Numbered from the stretch's first letter, positions 23,519 to 35,540 are shown. The stretch is 64,000 nucleotides of DNA from Bolinopsis microptera (GCF_026151205.1 NC_087079.1:16176945-16240944); one strand, 5' to 3'. The notes: generated from the letters alone by a model not told the origin. A program made the numbers and translations.

Positions 23519-25203
23519 ATTATAATGATTGTCACGAGATGTTTGATCTAGTTATTAGAGTTGAGCTATTCCTAGTCCTTGCTACGACAGTATTAAAACT
23601 GTAATAATTGTCACGAGATGTTTGATCTATTGTAGTTTTAATACTGTCATATCAAGGACTAGGAATAGCTCAACTCTAATAACTAGATCAAACATCTCGT
23701 GACAATTATTACAGTGTTAATACTGTCATAACAAGGACTAGGAATATCTCAACTCTAATACAACTAGATCAAACATCTCGTGACAACTATTGTAGTTTTA
23801 ATACTGTCATAGCAGTGACTAGGAATAGCTTAACTCTAATAACTAGATCAAACATCTCGTGACAATTATTACAGTTTTAATACTGTCATATCAATATGTT
23901 CATTATATGCAAGCCTCTTGATTTATATCAAGGACTAGGAATAGCTCAACTCTAATAACTAGATCAAACATCTCGTGACAACTATTGTAGTTTTAATACT
24001 GTCATATCAAGGACTAGGAATAGCTCAACTCTAATAACTAGATCAAACATCTCGTGACAATTATTACAGTTTTAATACTGTAAACTACTAGGTTCCGTAC
24101 AGACTCAACTCTGCACCCGTGTCAATATGTTCATTATATGCAAGCCTCTTGATTTATAACAAGGACTAGGAATAGCTCAACTCTAATAACTAGATCAAAC
24201 ATCTCGTGACAATTATTACAGTTTTAATACTGTCATAACAAGGACTAGGAATATCTCAACTCTAATATAACTAGATCAAACATCTCGTGACAACTATTGT
24301 AGTTTTAATACTGTCATAGCAGTGACTAGGAATAGCTTAACTCTAATAACTAGATCAAACATCTCGTGACAATTATTACAGTGTTAATACTGTCATAACA
24401 AGGACTAGGAATATCTCAACTCTAATATAACTAGATCAAACATCTCGTGACAATTATTACAGTTTTAATACTGTCATAACAAGGACTAGGAATAGCTCAA
24501 CTCTAACAACTAGATCAAACATCTCGTGACAACTATTGTAGTTTTAATACTGTCATAACAAGGACTAGGAATAGCTCAACTCTAACAACTAGATCAAACA
24601 TCTCGTGACAATTATTACAGTTTTAATACTGTCATAACAAGGACTAGGAATAGCTCAACTCTAACAACTAGATCAAACATCTCGTGACAACTATTGTAGT
24701 TTTAATACTGTCATAGCAGTGACTAGGAATAGCTCAACTCTAATAACTAGATCAAACATCTCGTGACAATTATTACAGTTTTAATACTGTCATATCAAGG
24801 ACTAGGAATAGCTCAACTCTAATAACTAGATCAAACATCTCGTGACAACTATTGTAGTTTTAATACTGTCATAGCAGTGACTAGGAATAGCTCAACTCTA
24901 ATAACTAGATCAAACATCTCGTGACAATTATTACAGTTTTAATACTGTCATAACAAGGACTAGGAATAGCTCAACTCTAACAACTAGATCAAACATCTCG
25001 TGACAACTATTGTAGTTTTAATACTGTCATAACAAGGACTAGGAATAGCTCAACTCTGATAACCAGATCAAAAAGCTCGTGACAATTATTACAGTTTTAA
25101 TACTGTCATAACAAGGACTAGGAATAGCTCAACTCTAACAACTAGATCAAACATCTCGTGATAATTATTACAGTTTTAATACTGTCATAGCAAGGACTAG
25201 GAA
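23519..25203. repeat. 80-bp satellite array with alternating monomer types
   Basis: About 20 monomers of about 80 bp (GACTAGGAATAGCTCAACTC ... CATCTCGTGACAA). Two junction types, ATTATTACAG and CTATTGTAG, often alternate, giving a dimeric higher-order unit of about 160 bp. The first monomer or so (23519-23625) is inverted relative to the rest, making a head-to-head junction. One full (24081-24158) and one partial (23892-23930) copy of the S repeat are embedded. There is no coding frame. The array lies wholly inside the 6.3-kb transposon. Confidence 0.9.
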
Positions 25204-26430
25204 TAGGGAAACAGGAGAAAAAGCTACAGACCATCAAGGCAGAATTAAAAGAATCATTTACCTAATACTTTTTAACAGTCACAGTGTTTTATAATAAAAC
25301 TTTGTAAGAATTTTGATCGTTCTTTAAAGTTGTGTTTTGTTAACATCATATTTTGTAATTCTCGACTCAAAAAAAGCATGATTATGTAACAAACGAATCT
25401 TTTATCATTAAAAGCAAATCATGCTTTACTGCCGGTTTACTATACGACTGAAGTGCACAATTGTATGGAAAAGTAAATTTATTCTCAATAATACGGGAGG
25501 AGGTGTTCTTACAAAATTGTACTAATATCACCCCCGTAGGTATACCGGTACCGGTACACCGTTATAGGTACTGGTTTATTCTCTACTAAATATCGCTCAT
25601 GTATAATATCGTCTCCCATGCTATTAATGTGCCAAGTTCGAATTCGGTTTCTTGCACTTTACTTATATATAATATTTTGCTTCCTGTAAACTGGTATGTT
25701 AGGAAGCAAAAGAGGCTGTTTAATGTAACTTCAGGAAGGCGCGACTGTGAAAATAGTTGAGAAAACTACGCGCATTAATGCTAAAATGTGATGCTTTTGG
25801 CGGAGATATAAACTGCGCCATAAAAAATATCATAGTATCGGGTAAATTTTTTCAAAATGCACTTGAATGTCATCAATTTAATTAAGTTATCATAAGTTGA
25901 ATAGCTGGCGCATTTACAGTGCTACGTTTTCAATTATTCTACGAACACTTGGAATTAAAATCTATTTATATTTATATTGCATTGTTTAATACTTATAATC
26001 AAGATTGCTAAGTTCAGTGTGTGGACGAAGTATAGCGATGGAATTACTAACATATTTATGACTGTTTGATATTTCTTCGCTGCAGTCTGCATATCATCCA
26101 GAGAAAGCTAATTTTAAAGAAGTAGTCTCGAAATTTTCGGGAATAAACTCAATATTGTGAAACATCATACAAAATATTATATAACGAGTGTTCTCTTTTA
26201 ATAAATCATTTCATTAGTTTTTTGAACTTCCTCTGTTTTCCTCGGAAAATCAGCACAGGAGATCGTATTAAACTTTGCAATTTTCCTTTTGTATACGTCA
26301 TCATCTTCCTGTATCGATTTCACGCGACATAATTAAGTTACGAATCTGGGAATTCCGAGCCCTATTGTTATATTAGTGTTTCTATGTGATAGTATATGTG
26401 AAATGTTTTGACGATTAAGTCGGGGACACT

Positions 26431-28362
26431 TCATGATCCCTTTAACAGAACTTTACCCAGTCTGCCACCAAACTGACCTTTTCCTGAAGTTGCATATTTA
26501 ATTGAAAAGTATGCATTATGCCTGGCTATATAGAAAAGGTCGTAATAATTCATTCCATGCAAATTTGGACTACAGAAAGTTTGTTTAAATTTAATTTACC
26601 TTCTTTCACGTTATCAAGCTCACAGAACAAACGAAGTGGTAACTCCACCGAGTGAAGTAAGCACACAGACAGAAAGCAGGGCTTTCCGATCATTTCCTGT
26701 ATGTGTCTTAAAGCACCCTCCTGTAAAGATTACAAATTAGGTATTGTTTTCGTTATATCATAAAAAAGTGATCCTTAAACCGTTTGATCACAAAGTCGTT
26801 TTTTATTACATTAAATTCTTACATTGTATCCCGTAAGCGTGTTGGTACCGTCACTCCCTAGCACCTCTATCTTCTTGTAGTTGATTCGCTTACTCTCCAA
26901 GTAATTGATAATTGTTGATGCGATACCTCTTCCTGAAGGTACCAACAAGAATTAATAACCATTATTATATAATAACCATTTAACTTTATATTCAATAACG
27001 ACATGATTAACTCAAAAAGTATTTTACTACTATACTATCAGAAACTTGTTTTGAGCTTTAAGTTTTATGTTTCAAGTTGAATTAAGTTCAGGCTATGTCG
27101 ACGATAAGATGTTAAGATGTTAAGATGTTAAGATGTTAAGATGTTAAGATGTTAAGATGTTACGATGTTAAGATGTCATAATTTTAAGATGTTAAGATGT
27201 TAAGATATTAAGATGTTAAGATGTTACGATGTTAAGATGTCATAATTTTAAGATGTTAAGATGTTAAGATGGTACGATAAGTTGTTTGACTTGAAACACA
27301 ATGCACAATAAAAACCTGTCTTGTCATCTATAGTGACGAATCCTAGAGAATGTGCACCAGGATATGCCAATATAGTGTATGTTTCTTCCCTGATCTTTTG
27401 GTTCTTTCCGTCGAGCCAAACCAAACTCTCGCTTTCTTTGCCGTCAAAATAGATAGCTATAAAAATTAAAACGTGTAAATCGGGTGATGATCTATATTTT
27501 TGTACAATATATCTTTCATTATTTGGATTGCTTCTTACTTCTTACCATTGAATTCGAGCTGTCCCAGACTAGAAATGAACTGTTCCCGGACGTTATTGGC
27601 AGCCGTCCTCATCTCAGCCTCTGTCAAGAGCCGATGGGTCCCCGTCAATGGCTGTTTCGTCAGGAGTTGAGGAACAGCTAGGCTGGTTGTAATCTGCTGC
27701 TAATCCAGTTATATTCCCGGAGTTCGAAGAGGATGGTGACTGTTCAGGAGATCTCACTCTTGTGGAAAGATTGGTCAACCTGTCCCGCATATTCCTGAAA
27801 AGAATGAATTCTAGATTATTTAGTTGGTTTAAATATTATATATTATACATCTTAATCTAGTTCCGGTGAACCTGCATCCACTCTGATTCTAACATAGACT
27901 CCCTTCCTATCCGACCGATTTACTTTTACTTATTATTCCTGACATCACTTTAAAGCTTTACTGAGTAAACATTACATCTATCAACGAACTAATCTTGATT
28001 CGAGAATCGAGAGAGATATTATTTAAGAATTTTAGATATATCAGAGCATGTGTATAACCTATCAGTCTTATCCGCTCCCAGTATCTTATCTTAATATAAC
28101 TTACTGTAATGGATCAGGAACATGGGAATCAGGTACATGGTTACCTGGGGACCCCAGGCTATTATGTTCATAAACATTAAATAATAAAGATTTGGCGGAA
28201 TGACAGGCTGAGCGCGGCCCAGTAAGTACATGGTGATCGTCTGCAGCACGATCTCTACCAAGAAGGAACTCCTTGTCCAAGAAGGAGTCAAAATTTTCAA
28301 TCGTTTCCCTTTTCCGCATGTTCTTACGCTTTTTCAATTTGTCGTAGAGGCCCTTGATCTTC
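26431..28362 (-). CDS. Transposon-encoded multi-exon protein with RNase H-like transposase features
   Basis: The exons on the minus strand, with GT-AG borders, are 28259-28362 (basic, KGLYDKLKKRKNMRKRE), 27546-27794, 27316-27456 (IYFDGKESESLVWL ... AYPGAHSLGFVT), 26823-26932 (KKIEVLGSDGTNTLTG), 26600-26720 (SVCLLHSVELPLRLF) and 26431-26483 ending in TGA. Phases agree across the last four introns. The exon at 27546-27794 shifts frame near 27615 and does not join cleanly to the first, so the 5' half is broken or misread. The core order (YFDGK, G-DGTN-TG, CLLH-ELPLR) matches a family I recall as uncharacterised proteins abundant in cnidarian and arthropod genomes. DGTN and CxxH resemble an RNase H-like transposase core. 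The protein ends earlier than family members I recall. An optional extra exon (about 26212-26308) is uncertain. Confidence 0.6.
27104..27280. repeat. 8-bp tandem repeat (GATGTTAA)n with higher-order pattern
   Basis: About 20 GATGTTAA units interrupted by GATGTTACGATG and GATGTCATAATTTTAA variants that themselves recur, giving a longer superunit. It lies in the intron between the 27316-27456 and 26823-26932 exons. Confidence 0.9.
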
Positions 28363-28508
28363 CTGAATTATAATTACATTAATATTGTCATTTCAAAATA
28401 AAATGAAAACGATTTTTCTTACCTTGTTGCCAGAACTAAAAGAAGCACAATGCAGGGAACAAGATGCTGTTGGAATATCAATTATTCATCTTCCACCCGT
28501 AGTCCCTA

Positions 28509-28517
28509 TATGCTATG
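28509..28517. repeat. Right 9-bp target-site duplication
   Basis: TATGCTATG, identical to 22185-22193. Confidence 0.9.
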
Positions 28518-28582
28518 CTACGACAAAAAATTATTGTGACACGGAACCACAATTTTATATAAGCTGCGCATATTGTTACCAT

Positions 28583-29280
28583 TTTACATTCACGAAAATA
28601 TTTGTTTCGAATCGTCGACGAGCCCAACTCGGCGTGTGTTTTGGTAAATTATGAACCTACAACAAGTTACACCGTAATATTATATGAAAATCGGGCGCTG
28701 AAGCAAATATTACTGGGCCGCGCTCAGCCTGTTATTCCGCCGAATCTCTATTTTACGTTTATATAAATACCTCAGTACACATTGTCATACGTTGTATGAC
28801 CCGCCGCACACGAGTGGGCGGCCCCCTGTATCGTAGAAACTCAAAGACTGTAAGGGTTACGACGTGATAATACAAAGTACACAGTAGTTTTCGGTGATAT
28901 TTGATAAAGTCCCAGGACTCTTTTTGAATCAATTGTTGTCAAGATATGTAAATTGATTATTAACTATGTTTTTACGTATTTTTATTGATGTGGATTCATC
29001 GTCTGTACTAATTCGGAATTCCAAACGTTTCTATCGACTAAAAAGTCTTGACCATTGTTAATGATCTGGCCCGGCGCGCGCTACTTCGTAGCTCGTGCCA
29101 TCGGGCCAACATTTCGAGAAGAAATCGGCCCGCGCTACTTCGAAGAAATTTAGACGAGTAACATCCGTCATTGCTTGTAGCGCGATGCACTACTGGGTCG
29201 CGCGCGCATCAAATAATGCTTCTCGCAACCGTATGCAGATCGGCGAGATGCAAGGATTGACATCGTGAATCAACATCCGT
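28583..29280. repeat. Mosaic of short dispersed repeats
   Basis: Contains a P-family copy (28583-28665, with GTCGACGAGCCCAACTCGGC), a GGGCCGCGCTCAGCC unit (28714-28745), a copy of the CATACGTTGTATGACC family (28785-28878), and a GTAGCGCGATGCACTACTGG unit (29176-29226) that recurs at 49926-49976. GC-rich islands around 29070-29130 contrast with AT-rich flanks. No gene is seen. Confidence 0.6.
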
Positions 29281-29850
29281 CAAAAAAGTCAAGAAATACA
29301 TTTTAATTTCATCATGATATATTATTATTATTATAGTACATATTGGCGGTGGAGATGCAAGACATTCTTGGCCTGGTAGCACTCTACACTCTAGCTCGGA
29401 ACCCAACCCAAGTAACCCAAGTAACCCATATAGTGATTTGTGATTGTTGATATCGAATTAGTTTTCTTTTTTTTAAAGAAAAAAAGGGGGACCCCAACCC
29501 ATGTAGCTGAGACACCTCACAGCAAATAGACCAAAGTGGCTCTTGCTTGTGATCGGTGCATCAACTACCCGCCGAAGCAGTGGGTTGGGAGTCCCCCCTG
29601 GGATCATTTCGTCCGTAAAATTGTATACAATATAAAATAGTACAGTAAAATATCTACAAAATTTACATAAACAAATCTAGGAGATGAGGTTGAAGGATAC
29701 GTCTTGCAGTTCAAGATGCTGGGCTGTTGGCCTTCCTCTGATTCAAGTGTTGCAATTGGCAAAGCTCAATACAGAGATAGCGGAAATTGTCCACTGCTAC
29801 CAATATTACATATGAAATATCAACAATCAGATATATACACATCTACTCCA

Positions 29851-30849
29851 TCATAGGGGCAGGGATGAGGTTATAAGAGACTTCTGATAGTGGTGTCTCA
29901 TATTTGCTGTCCATTTTTTTCCTCTGTACCCTCGTAGAGCTATGAGTGTGGTTCTTAACATAGCGAATCTTATTCTTGTCCTTACATGTCTTACCACATC
30001 GCAATACATCTCTTTTCTTCCTCTGATTCCCCTCAGTGCAATGAGTGTACTTCTTAACAGATCGAATCTGAATCGTGTTCTGATATGATTTTGGACTTGG
30101 CTCTTGGCTTCTTTTTTGTGGTCAGCTATCATCTCAGAGACACGATCTACAAACACTGTGCAGAGTGATCCCATACCTCCGGAGGTTGTGAAGACTAGAG
30201 GGATAAAGGATCCCTTCTCCGACTGAAGTACTCTCTCTTCATACAAATCTTTCTTTTCTTTCTCATGATCTCTATAGATCTTATCTAGTGGCTTAAATGT
30301 ATTTGTGTCACAGTTAGGATGTGTGACCCTGATGTCATAGAATGTTCTTTCAAAAGGTGCATACAATCCGACAGCTGCTACATCAAGACGGGCTTCATCC
30401 TGGGTGTTGGTCTTCCTTGAGAATGAGCTTGGTTGGACTGGTATGAGTGCTGGTTCTATCCTTACGTCTTTACACTTTGCTTCTCGGAGGAAGAAAGCAG
30501 CAGTGTCTCTTATGGCATTGTGGCACATAGAAACGTATCCACCTAGTTTACAGTCAAGGGCGTTATAGATACTGTTTACATTTCCGCATGCATATTTAAG
30601 GAATACAAACTCCTACCTGTTCAGAACATAGTTGAGGTCCTACAGTGGTAGTGTTGAGAGCCATGTTGAGGCTCCCTTCTCTCTTGCTTGGTCTAGGTGG
30701 TTCTTAAGAGGATGATCTGACTCATTATAGAGCACCTTGAACCTTTGGGAGAGAACCTCCTCTTTCTGTTTCCTCAGTTCTTTTTTCTTTTCTTTTATCT
30801 TGCCCAGGTCCAGCTTGGTAATATCCTGGTCTTGTTGGTTTTCATTCAT
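29851..30849 (-). pseudogene. Decayed LINE with nuclease-like C-terminal domain
   Basis: One minus-strand frame can be followed from 30849 to a stop at 29851. It is broken only by two in-frame stops (about 30600-30645) and an apparent small deletion at about 30590. Motifs in order are DHPLKNHLDQAREKGASTWL, ACGN.., DCKLGGYVSMCHNAIRDTAA, ARLDVAAVGLY, FYDIRVTHPNCDTNTF, TTSGGMGSLC and RTRFRFDLLRSTLIALRG. This is the C-terminal region of RT-bearing retroelement proteins common in cnidarians and other invertebrates. The Asp and Glu positions resemble a PD-(D/E)XK-type nuclease (inference). The final LRSTLIALRG segment of about 27 residues is tandemly duplicated. Flanks at 29490-29840 and 30850-31050 hold no other gene. 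Confidence 0.7.
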
Positions 30850-31831
30850 CCTCTACGATATAATAACACTGTTAGATATTTAAAATTTGACAGAATTAGG
30901 GGAACAAAACTATTGAAAGGGCCAGGGGATATAGTTATTTCGAAACATACAATCATGCTAGTTAATTCTTTAAATTTTTCGAATTATACGCTCATTGCTG
31001 AATGTGCCGCCATTTTGATGTATATAATCGGCTTTTCTTTAAATCCTGAAAGTTGATCAGTAACCCCAATATAACTCGTGGAGGCGCAGCCTTTTTTCTT
31101 ACAAAAGCAGTCCAGGACAACAGTCACCTTCAACTGAAACAAGAACTGAATGGAGCTGACTCGTATTCTAATCTAGAAGAAATTCCGATTCCAACAAAAA
31201 GCAGCACGCGAAAAGTATTTATCAGAAGAGTTGAATTTCTTTGGAGACAAAATGAATCTCTCCATAATTTAGCCAACTAGTTAAACGGCCCCATATGATC
31301 TCATTTAAATCAAGAGGGAGGATCCTGGGCCCCGAAGTCCACCACCTTTCTGTACTTTCGGAGGTACCAATGTGGCAGGAGACCAGTGCTCGTGCTGCTA
31401 CTGAGCTAAAGCAGTAGAGGGATGGCGGCTTGTCTGGGATCTAACCCATCCTGAAGCAGACCAACACTATGTCCCAACGCACTGGTGTTGGAATGTCTAC
31501 CCCCAGTGCCTGCCCTGGTCAATAAGGCAATCAAGTGAAACCTTTAGCAGAAAAGATGCTATTTTCCCATAATAATTTCTGTGGGTATTATTAATAAGTT
31601 ACTGCGCTAACAGCAGGAGTCAGTATTGAAACAACCTTGCTCATTTTCTGCTAGAAAATGTATAGCAGCTGGCAGCATTCATAGCCTTTAACCATTTACG
31701 TGATTAAACACATATATTTCGATTTAATAGAATGTTGAGTTGTTATAGCACATATGAGACATACAAGAGATTTTCATTATCATATTTGCCACCTACGTAA
31801 TATCATATTTCACAATAATTTATTCATAAGG

Positions 31832-34229
31832 ATGCCAAAAAAGTCGGCGCTTCCTAATGCATCAGTTTTTGTCAAGAACTTACCCTATGATGCCAAAGAA
31901 GTTGATCTGAAAGACGTATTTGGAAAATTTGGCAGATTACGAGATGTTTATATCCCTCTCGACTTTCACACAAAGGTTGGCAGAAACTTGTTTTAACTTT
32001 TCTTCTCAAATTTGAATTCTTTAATGATATTTTCATCACGAGAGCCTTTAATGTTTGTTTTAAATGTAACGCATACTCCCTCCAACAATCAAGATTCATA
32101 TATATCTTAAATTATATTGAATGCGATCAAGTACAATATTATATTTTCAGGAACCACGAGGTTTTGGATACATTCAATTTGAAAACGAGCAAGATGCTGA
32201 AGCAGCTGTTCAGGAACTACACGGTTTTAAAATGAAAGGTCGAGAACTTGATGTACGCTTTGCAGAAGGGGATCGCAAAAAACCAGGTAATTTTTCATAC
32301 TGATTTATCAGGCATGTGGCAACTCCACATCATTGCAGATCCAGTCTGTTTAAAGTTGCTTTAATAAAAGGTTGTTTTTATTTATTTCAGTGTCCAACAA
32401 GTAACAACCAACTTATATGATATTTTCACAATAAAATATGCAATCAGGTATATCGCTTAATACACAAACCCTTCAATTAACCAACAGAAATTAGTGATAC
32501 AATTAAGATAATATCCTCCAAAATTATGATTTTATCTTAATATATGAACTTTTTATATATATATAAAAAGTATATATATAATATGTACATTTTATTGGCC
32601 ATTCCTCTAATCTGTACTGATTGGTAAAACGCTTTCCATAGTTCCATGTCAAGAAATATGGTTCACCTCCCCAAAATTATCCATGTCTTTGTCCTGTGAA
32701 TTTTGACAAATATTTTCAGGTCAAATGGTGAGGAAGGAAACCACCTCACGGAGAAACAGTTCTTCTGATCGGAGAAGATCAGAGTCCCCACGACGGAGAA
32801 GGAGTTCCCCTCAGCCTCATAGATCAATGAATAGGCGCAACTCCCCTCCTTCTTATCGCAACTCCCACCGGGATCATTCACCATTGTTACGGCAAGGAAA
32901 TCGTTCACCATTAAGACAGAGATCCCCTATCATTCGTCAGCGATCACCTCCTCAGCAAAGATCCCCTACCAGAGGAGGATCTCCTGTAAGAAACAGATTG
33001 ACAGTAGGACTTGACCCAGCTCGCTCTCCTCCTTCCAGGAGAAGAATACCTGTACGAAGGAGCTCCCCAGGCCCAGTTAGAAACAGATCCCCACCGGGTA
33101 AAGAACACATTGTGAGGAGGCAGAGGTCGCCAGCTCCACACAATCGTCCACAGAGAAGGGTCAGGTCTCCTGCTCCTCTTATTGAATCTCCCCCTCAACA
33201 TTCTGACCATGCTTTGAGGCGTTCCCCTGGAAACAGATCCCCTATTCATCGCACTTCCCGTAGATCACCCTCTCCTGGTCTCAGACCCAACGTGAACAGA
33301 AGTAAACACAGCATAAGAGAAGAGTTGATCATATTATCTAGTAGGAGATCTACCAGCCCTCCCAGAGTCCGTCACCATACCAGCCCTTTAACAAACCACA
33401 GGATAACTGTTTCTAATGACAACAAGGATGATAGGACGATAGGGTCCTCACGACAGGGTGGCAGAGTGCGGGCTAGAGATGATCGAATGAATGAAAGGCG
33501 AGATGAAAAAAATGTAGATGATGGTCGACAGTCTAGATATGATGGACTCAGGCGAACACAAGGATCTTTTGATCAGAGTCCTCCAAGGAAAAGGCCAATC
33601 AGGCGCAGCCCCATGCAAGCAAATCACAGTACTGCACCACCCAATAGATCACGTTTCTCTCCAGATATCCCAAAAGGGAGAGTAAGTTCTCGACCTAGAG
33701 GTAGGTCTCCGAAAGGAGGAAGGGATGTTGTGCGTGGGAGGTCACCTCAAGCAAGAGTTTTGCTCGAAACTCCTGAAATACCAGTTCATCATGAGAGAAC
33801 ACATTCACCTCGATCACACAAAATGTCTGACCGGAGACGTGAGGACCACACCAACCGCAGTCGTAGAAGGCAGAGTGATTCTAGACGAAACAATGAAGAG
33901 GATTTTGTAAGTAGTATTCGGATTCTCCGACTTGATACATAGTTAACAGTTTGACAAACATAGCTATCAAATTTTTAATCAGAGATCGTTTGAGAACAGC
34001 CTGCACTATCATTTTTGTGGAGGGACTATACCTGCACCCAAAGATGGAAAGGGTTAAAGTGAAAGTGAAAGAGAAATATGCAACAGGTGAAAATGGAGCT
34101 GTATGAGTCAGTGCAGTTACTGCTTGTTAAATTCTGCTTTTTACCCAGGAGTTTGTTGATGAGGAAGAGTATTACGAAGAGTTGGATGCAATGGATGATA
34201 TGGACAATCTGGACATAGACTTCAACTAA
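31832..34229 (+). CDS. SRSF10-like serine/arginine-rich splicing factor (spliced)
   Basis: Coding exons are 31832-31975, 32151-32286, 32720-33906 and 34149-34229, with GT-AG introns and matching phases, giving 515 residues. The N-terminal RRM has RNP2 VFVKNL (residues 12-17) and RNP1 RGFGYIQF (51-58). It ends in FAEGDRKKPGQM, the signature that separates SRSF10/SRSF12 from other SR proteins. A long RS/SP-rich domain follows (about 100-480), with many RSP triplets, and then an acidic tail (EEEYYEELDAMDDMD). The family regulates alternative splicing in the nucleus. The RS region is much longer than in vertebrate SRSF10. The start ATG is chosen because the RRM begins 11 codons later, although an upstream in-frame ATG exists at 31754. 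A GTATGT donor 9 bp after the stop may start a 3'-UTR intron. Confidence 0.85.
32391..32447 (+). other. Candidate poison cassette exon in the SRSF10-like gene
   Basis: Within the intron 32287-32719 a strong acceptor (TTTTTATTTATTTCAG) ends at 32390. A donor CAG|GTATAT lies at 32447/32448, defining a 57-nt exon. Joined to the preceding exon in phase it encodes four residues and then TAA at 32402-32404, truncating the protein straight after the RRM. An AATAAA at 32430-32435 offers an alternative reading as a terminal exon. SR-protein genes often autoregulate through such exons, but no transcript evidence is available here. Confidence 0.4.
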
Positions 34230-34709
34230 AGCTAGAGGTATGTCAACTATGTATATAACCTCTGTAGATTCATCGTACTAATTATAAACTTACACATGAT
34301 TTTTTTCCAAATCTTCAAATTTACCTGATGTGTTGAATTTTTGTTACATTATAACGTGATGACTTATCAAAAGGGAATCGTTCATTTAATACAGTATGAT
34401 GACTGGGAACTTTAATCTGTTTCATCTAGGAGATTATTTTAGGTAGTCTGAATATAATTTCTACGACATGGCGTTCAGAATTATTAAGTGTTTGCATTCA
34501 TAATGAAACCTGATTCAACGTCAATTTTTAACATATAATATAGTAAAATCGTTGAATCATTATTTTGTTACGATTTCGATCTGCTCATCAGTTCATCTAA
34601 AAAATTACTTAGACTTAAAGGATATGTAATTGTAAGCTTTGACGCAACTATTCTTCAGATTAAGTTGCATCAGCTATTGGTAGATTTGCAGATTCTCCGG
34701 AATTCTTCA

Positions 34710-35075
34710 GTCAAAGGTCACTCTAAAAGAACTGCTCTTCGGTTAAAGCTTCATGTACACAATATGTTGTTCCAAGCCTCAATCCCCCTCAAGGTAGTGA
34801 AAGGCCCACAGCAAAGCTTCAATTTGCTTCAAGGTAGTTATGGGCGGACATGCCATGGTTTCACTTGCTCCAATGATATGAAAGGCCGACATCAAAGTTT
34901 CTTCTGCTTCAAAGTCTTCAAACGTTTACAAAGGTTCAATTTATGCCAAAGTAGTCAAATACAATGCCAAAGGTCCATTTTTTCCCCAAAGTAGTCAAAT
35001 TTAATATCAAAGCTCTATTCTGCTCCAAAGTGTTCATATGAAACAGTCGAGGTTTCATTTTGCTCCAGCAACCTT
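34710..35075 (+). repeat. Degenerate tandem repeat of about 60-70 bp
   Basis: Recurrent phrases (CAAAGCTTCAATTTGCTTCA, CCAAAGTAGTCAAAT) at roughly 60-70-bp steps. It reads open in one frame at 34665-34994, but this follows from the repeat and I do not call it a gene. Confidence 0.45.
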
Positions 35076-35489
35076 AGATTATGAGCTAGAGAATTAAATG
35101 ATATTTCCAACCTTTTGCGGCTTATCAATTTATTTGATGGAAAAGTGTTCCACTGTGATATTGCTGTTATTTGACACATCCATGAAGACGTCAAAGTTTG
35201 GGAAGTGAATCAGCTGTCTCCACTTCCAAAAGGTTTCTTGTCCAATATCTGACCTCCCCCGATGATGACTAGAGTTGGTAAATTTATAGTTCCTAATATT
35301 ATTCAGCACCTAGTCCTGTATAAAATTACTGAACGATGGAGAAAATTGAAGAAATTATATACCAAGATTCGTATCTTTAAAAGATGATGTCATATTGCCA
35401 TACGATCAAAGAAATAAAGGTAACGTAAACCGACATGAACAAAGAAATAAGTTTAACTTAAGCCGGTATGGAGTTTTTTAAACACCGCC

Positions 35490-35540
35490 ATAACAACACT
35501 ACAGTTACCATGACAACACTACTGTTACCATGACAATGAT
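35490..35540. promoter_or_regulatory. Two RFX X-box-like sites
   Basis: GTTACCATGACAAC occurs at about 35503-35516, and GTTACCATGACAAT at about 35525-35538, both close to the RFX consensus. No gene start is evident nearby. Confidence 0.35.

Larger units (their letters stand above)
22194..28508 (-). mobile_element. Complete 6.3-kb DNA transposon with perfect 65-bp TIRs
   Basis: The left end 22194-22258 (TAGGGACTACGGGTGGAAGA...) and right end 28444-28508 are perfect inverted repeats of 65 bp. They are flanked by an exact 9-bp duplication (22185-22193, 28509-28517). The body contains a minus-strand multi-exon gene (26431-28362) reading away from the right TIR, an 80-bp satellite array (23519-25203), and further internal inverted repeats. 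Those are 23072-23116 against 25794-25836, and an 80-bp GGGGTCCCC-ended unit at 22885-22965 against 28144-28222. The intact TIRs and duplication indicate recent insertion. A 9-bp duplication fits Mutator-like elements, but the encoded protein does not look like a standard MULE transposase to me, so the superfamily is left open. Confidence 0.88.

Noticed and set aside
31053..31280. 75-codon plus-strand frame upstream of the SRSF10-like gene
   Set aside because: No ATG start at its beginning, no splice signals or domain recognised, and it is adjacent to the decayed LINE. Not supportable as a gene.
34665..34994. 109-codon open frame
   Set aside because: It follows a degenerate 60-70-bp tandem repeat with biased composition and has no domain.
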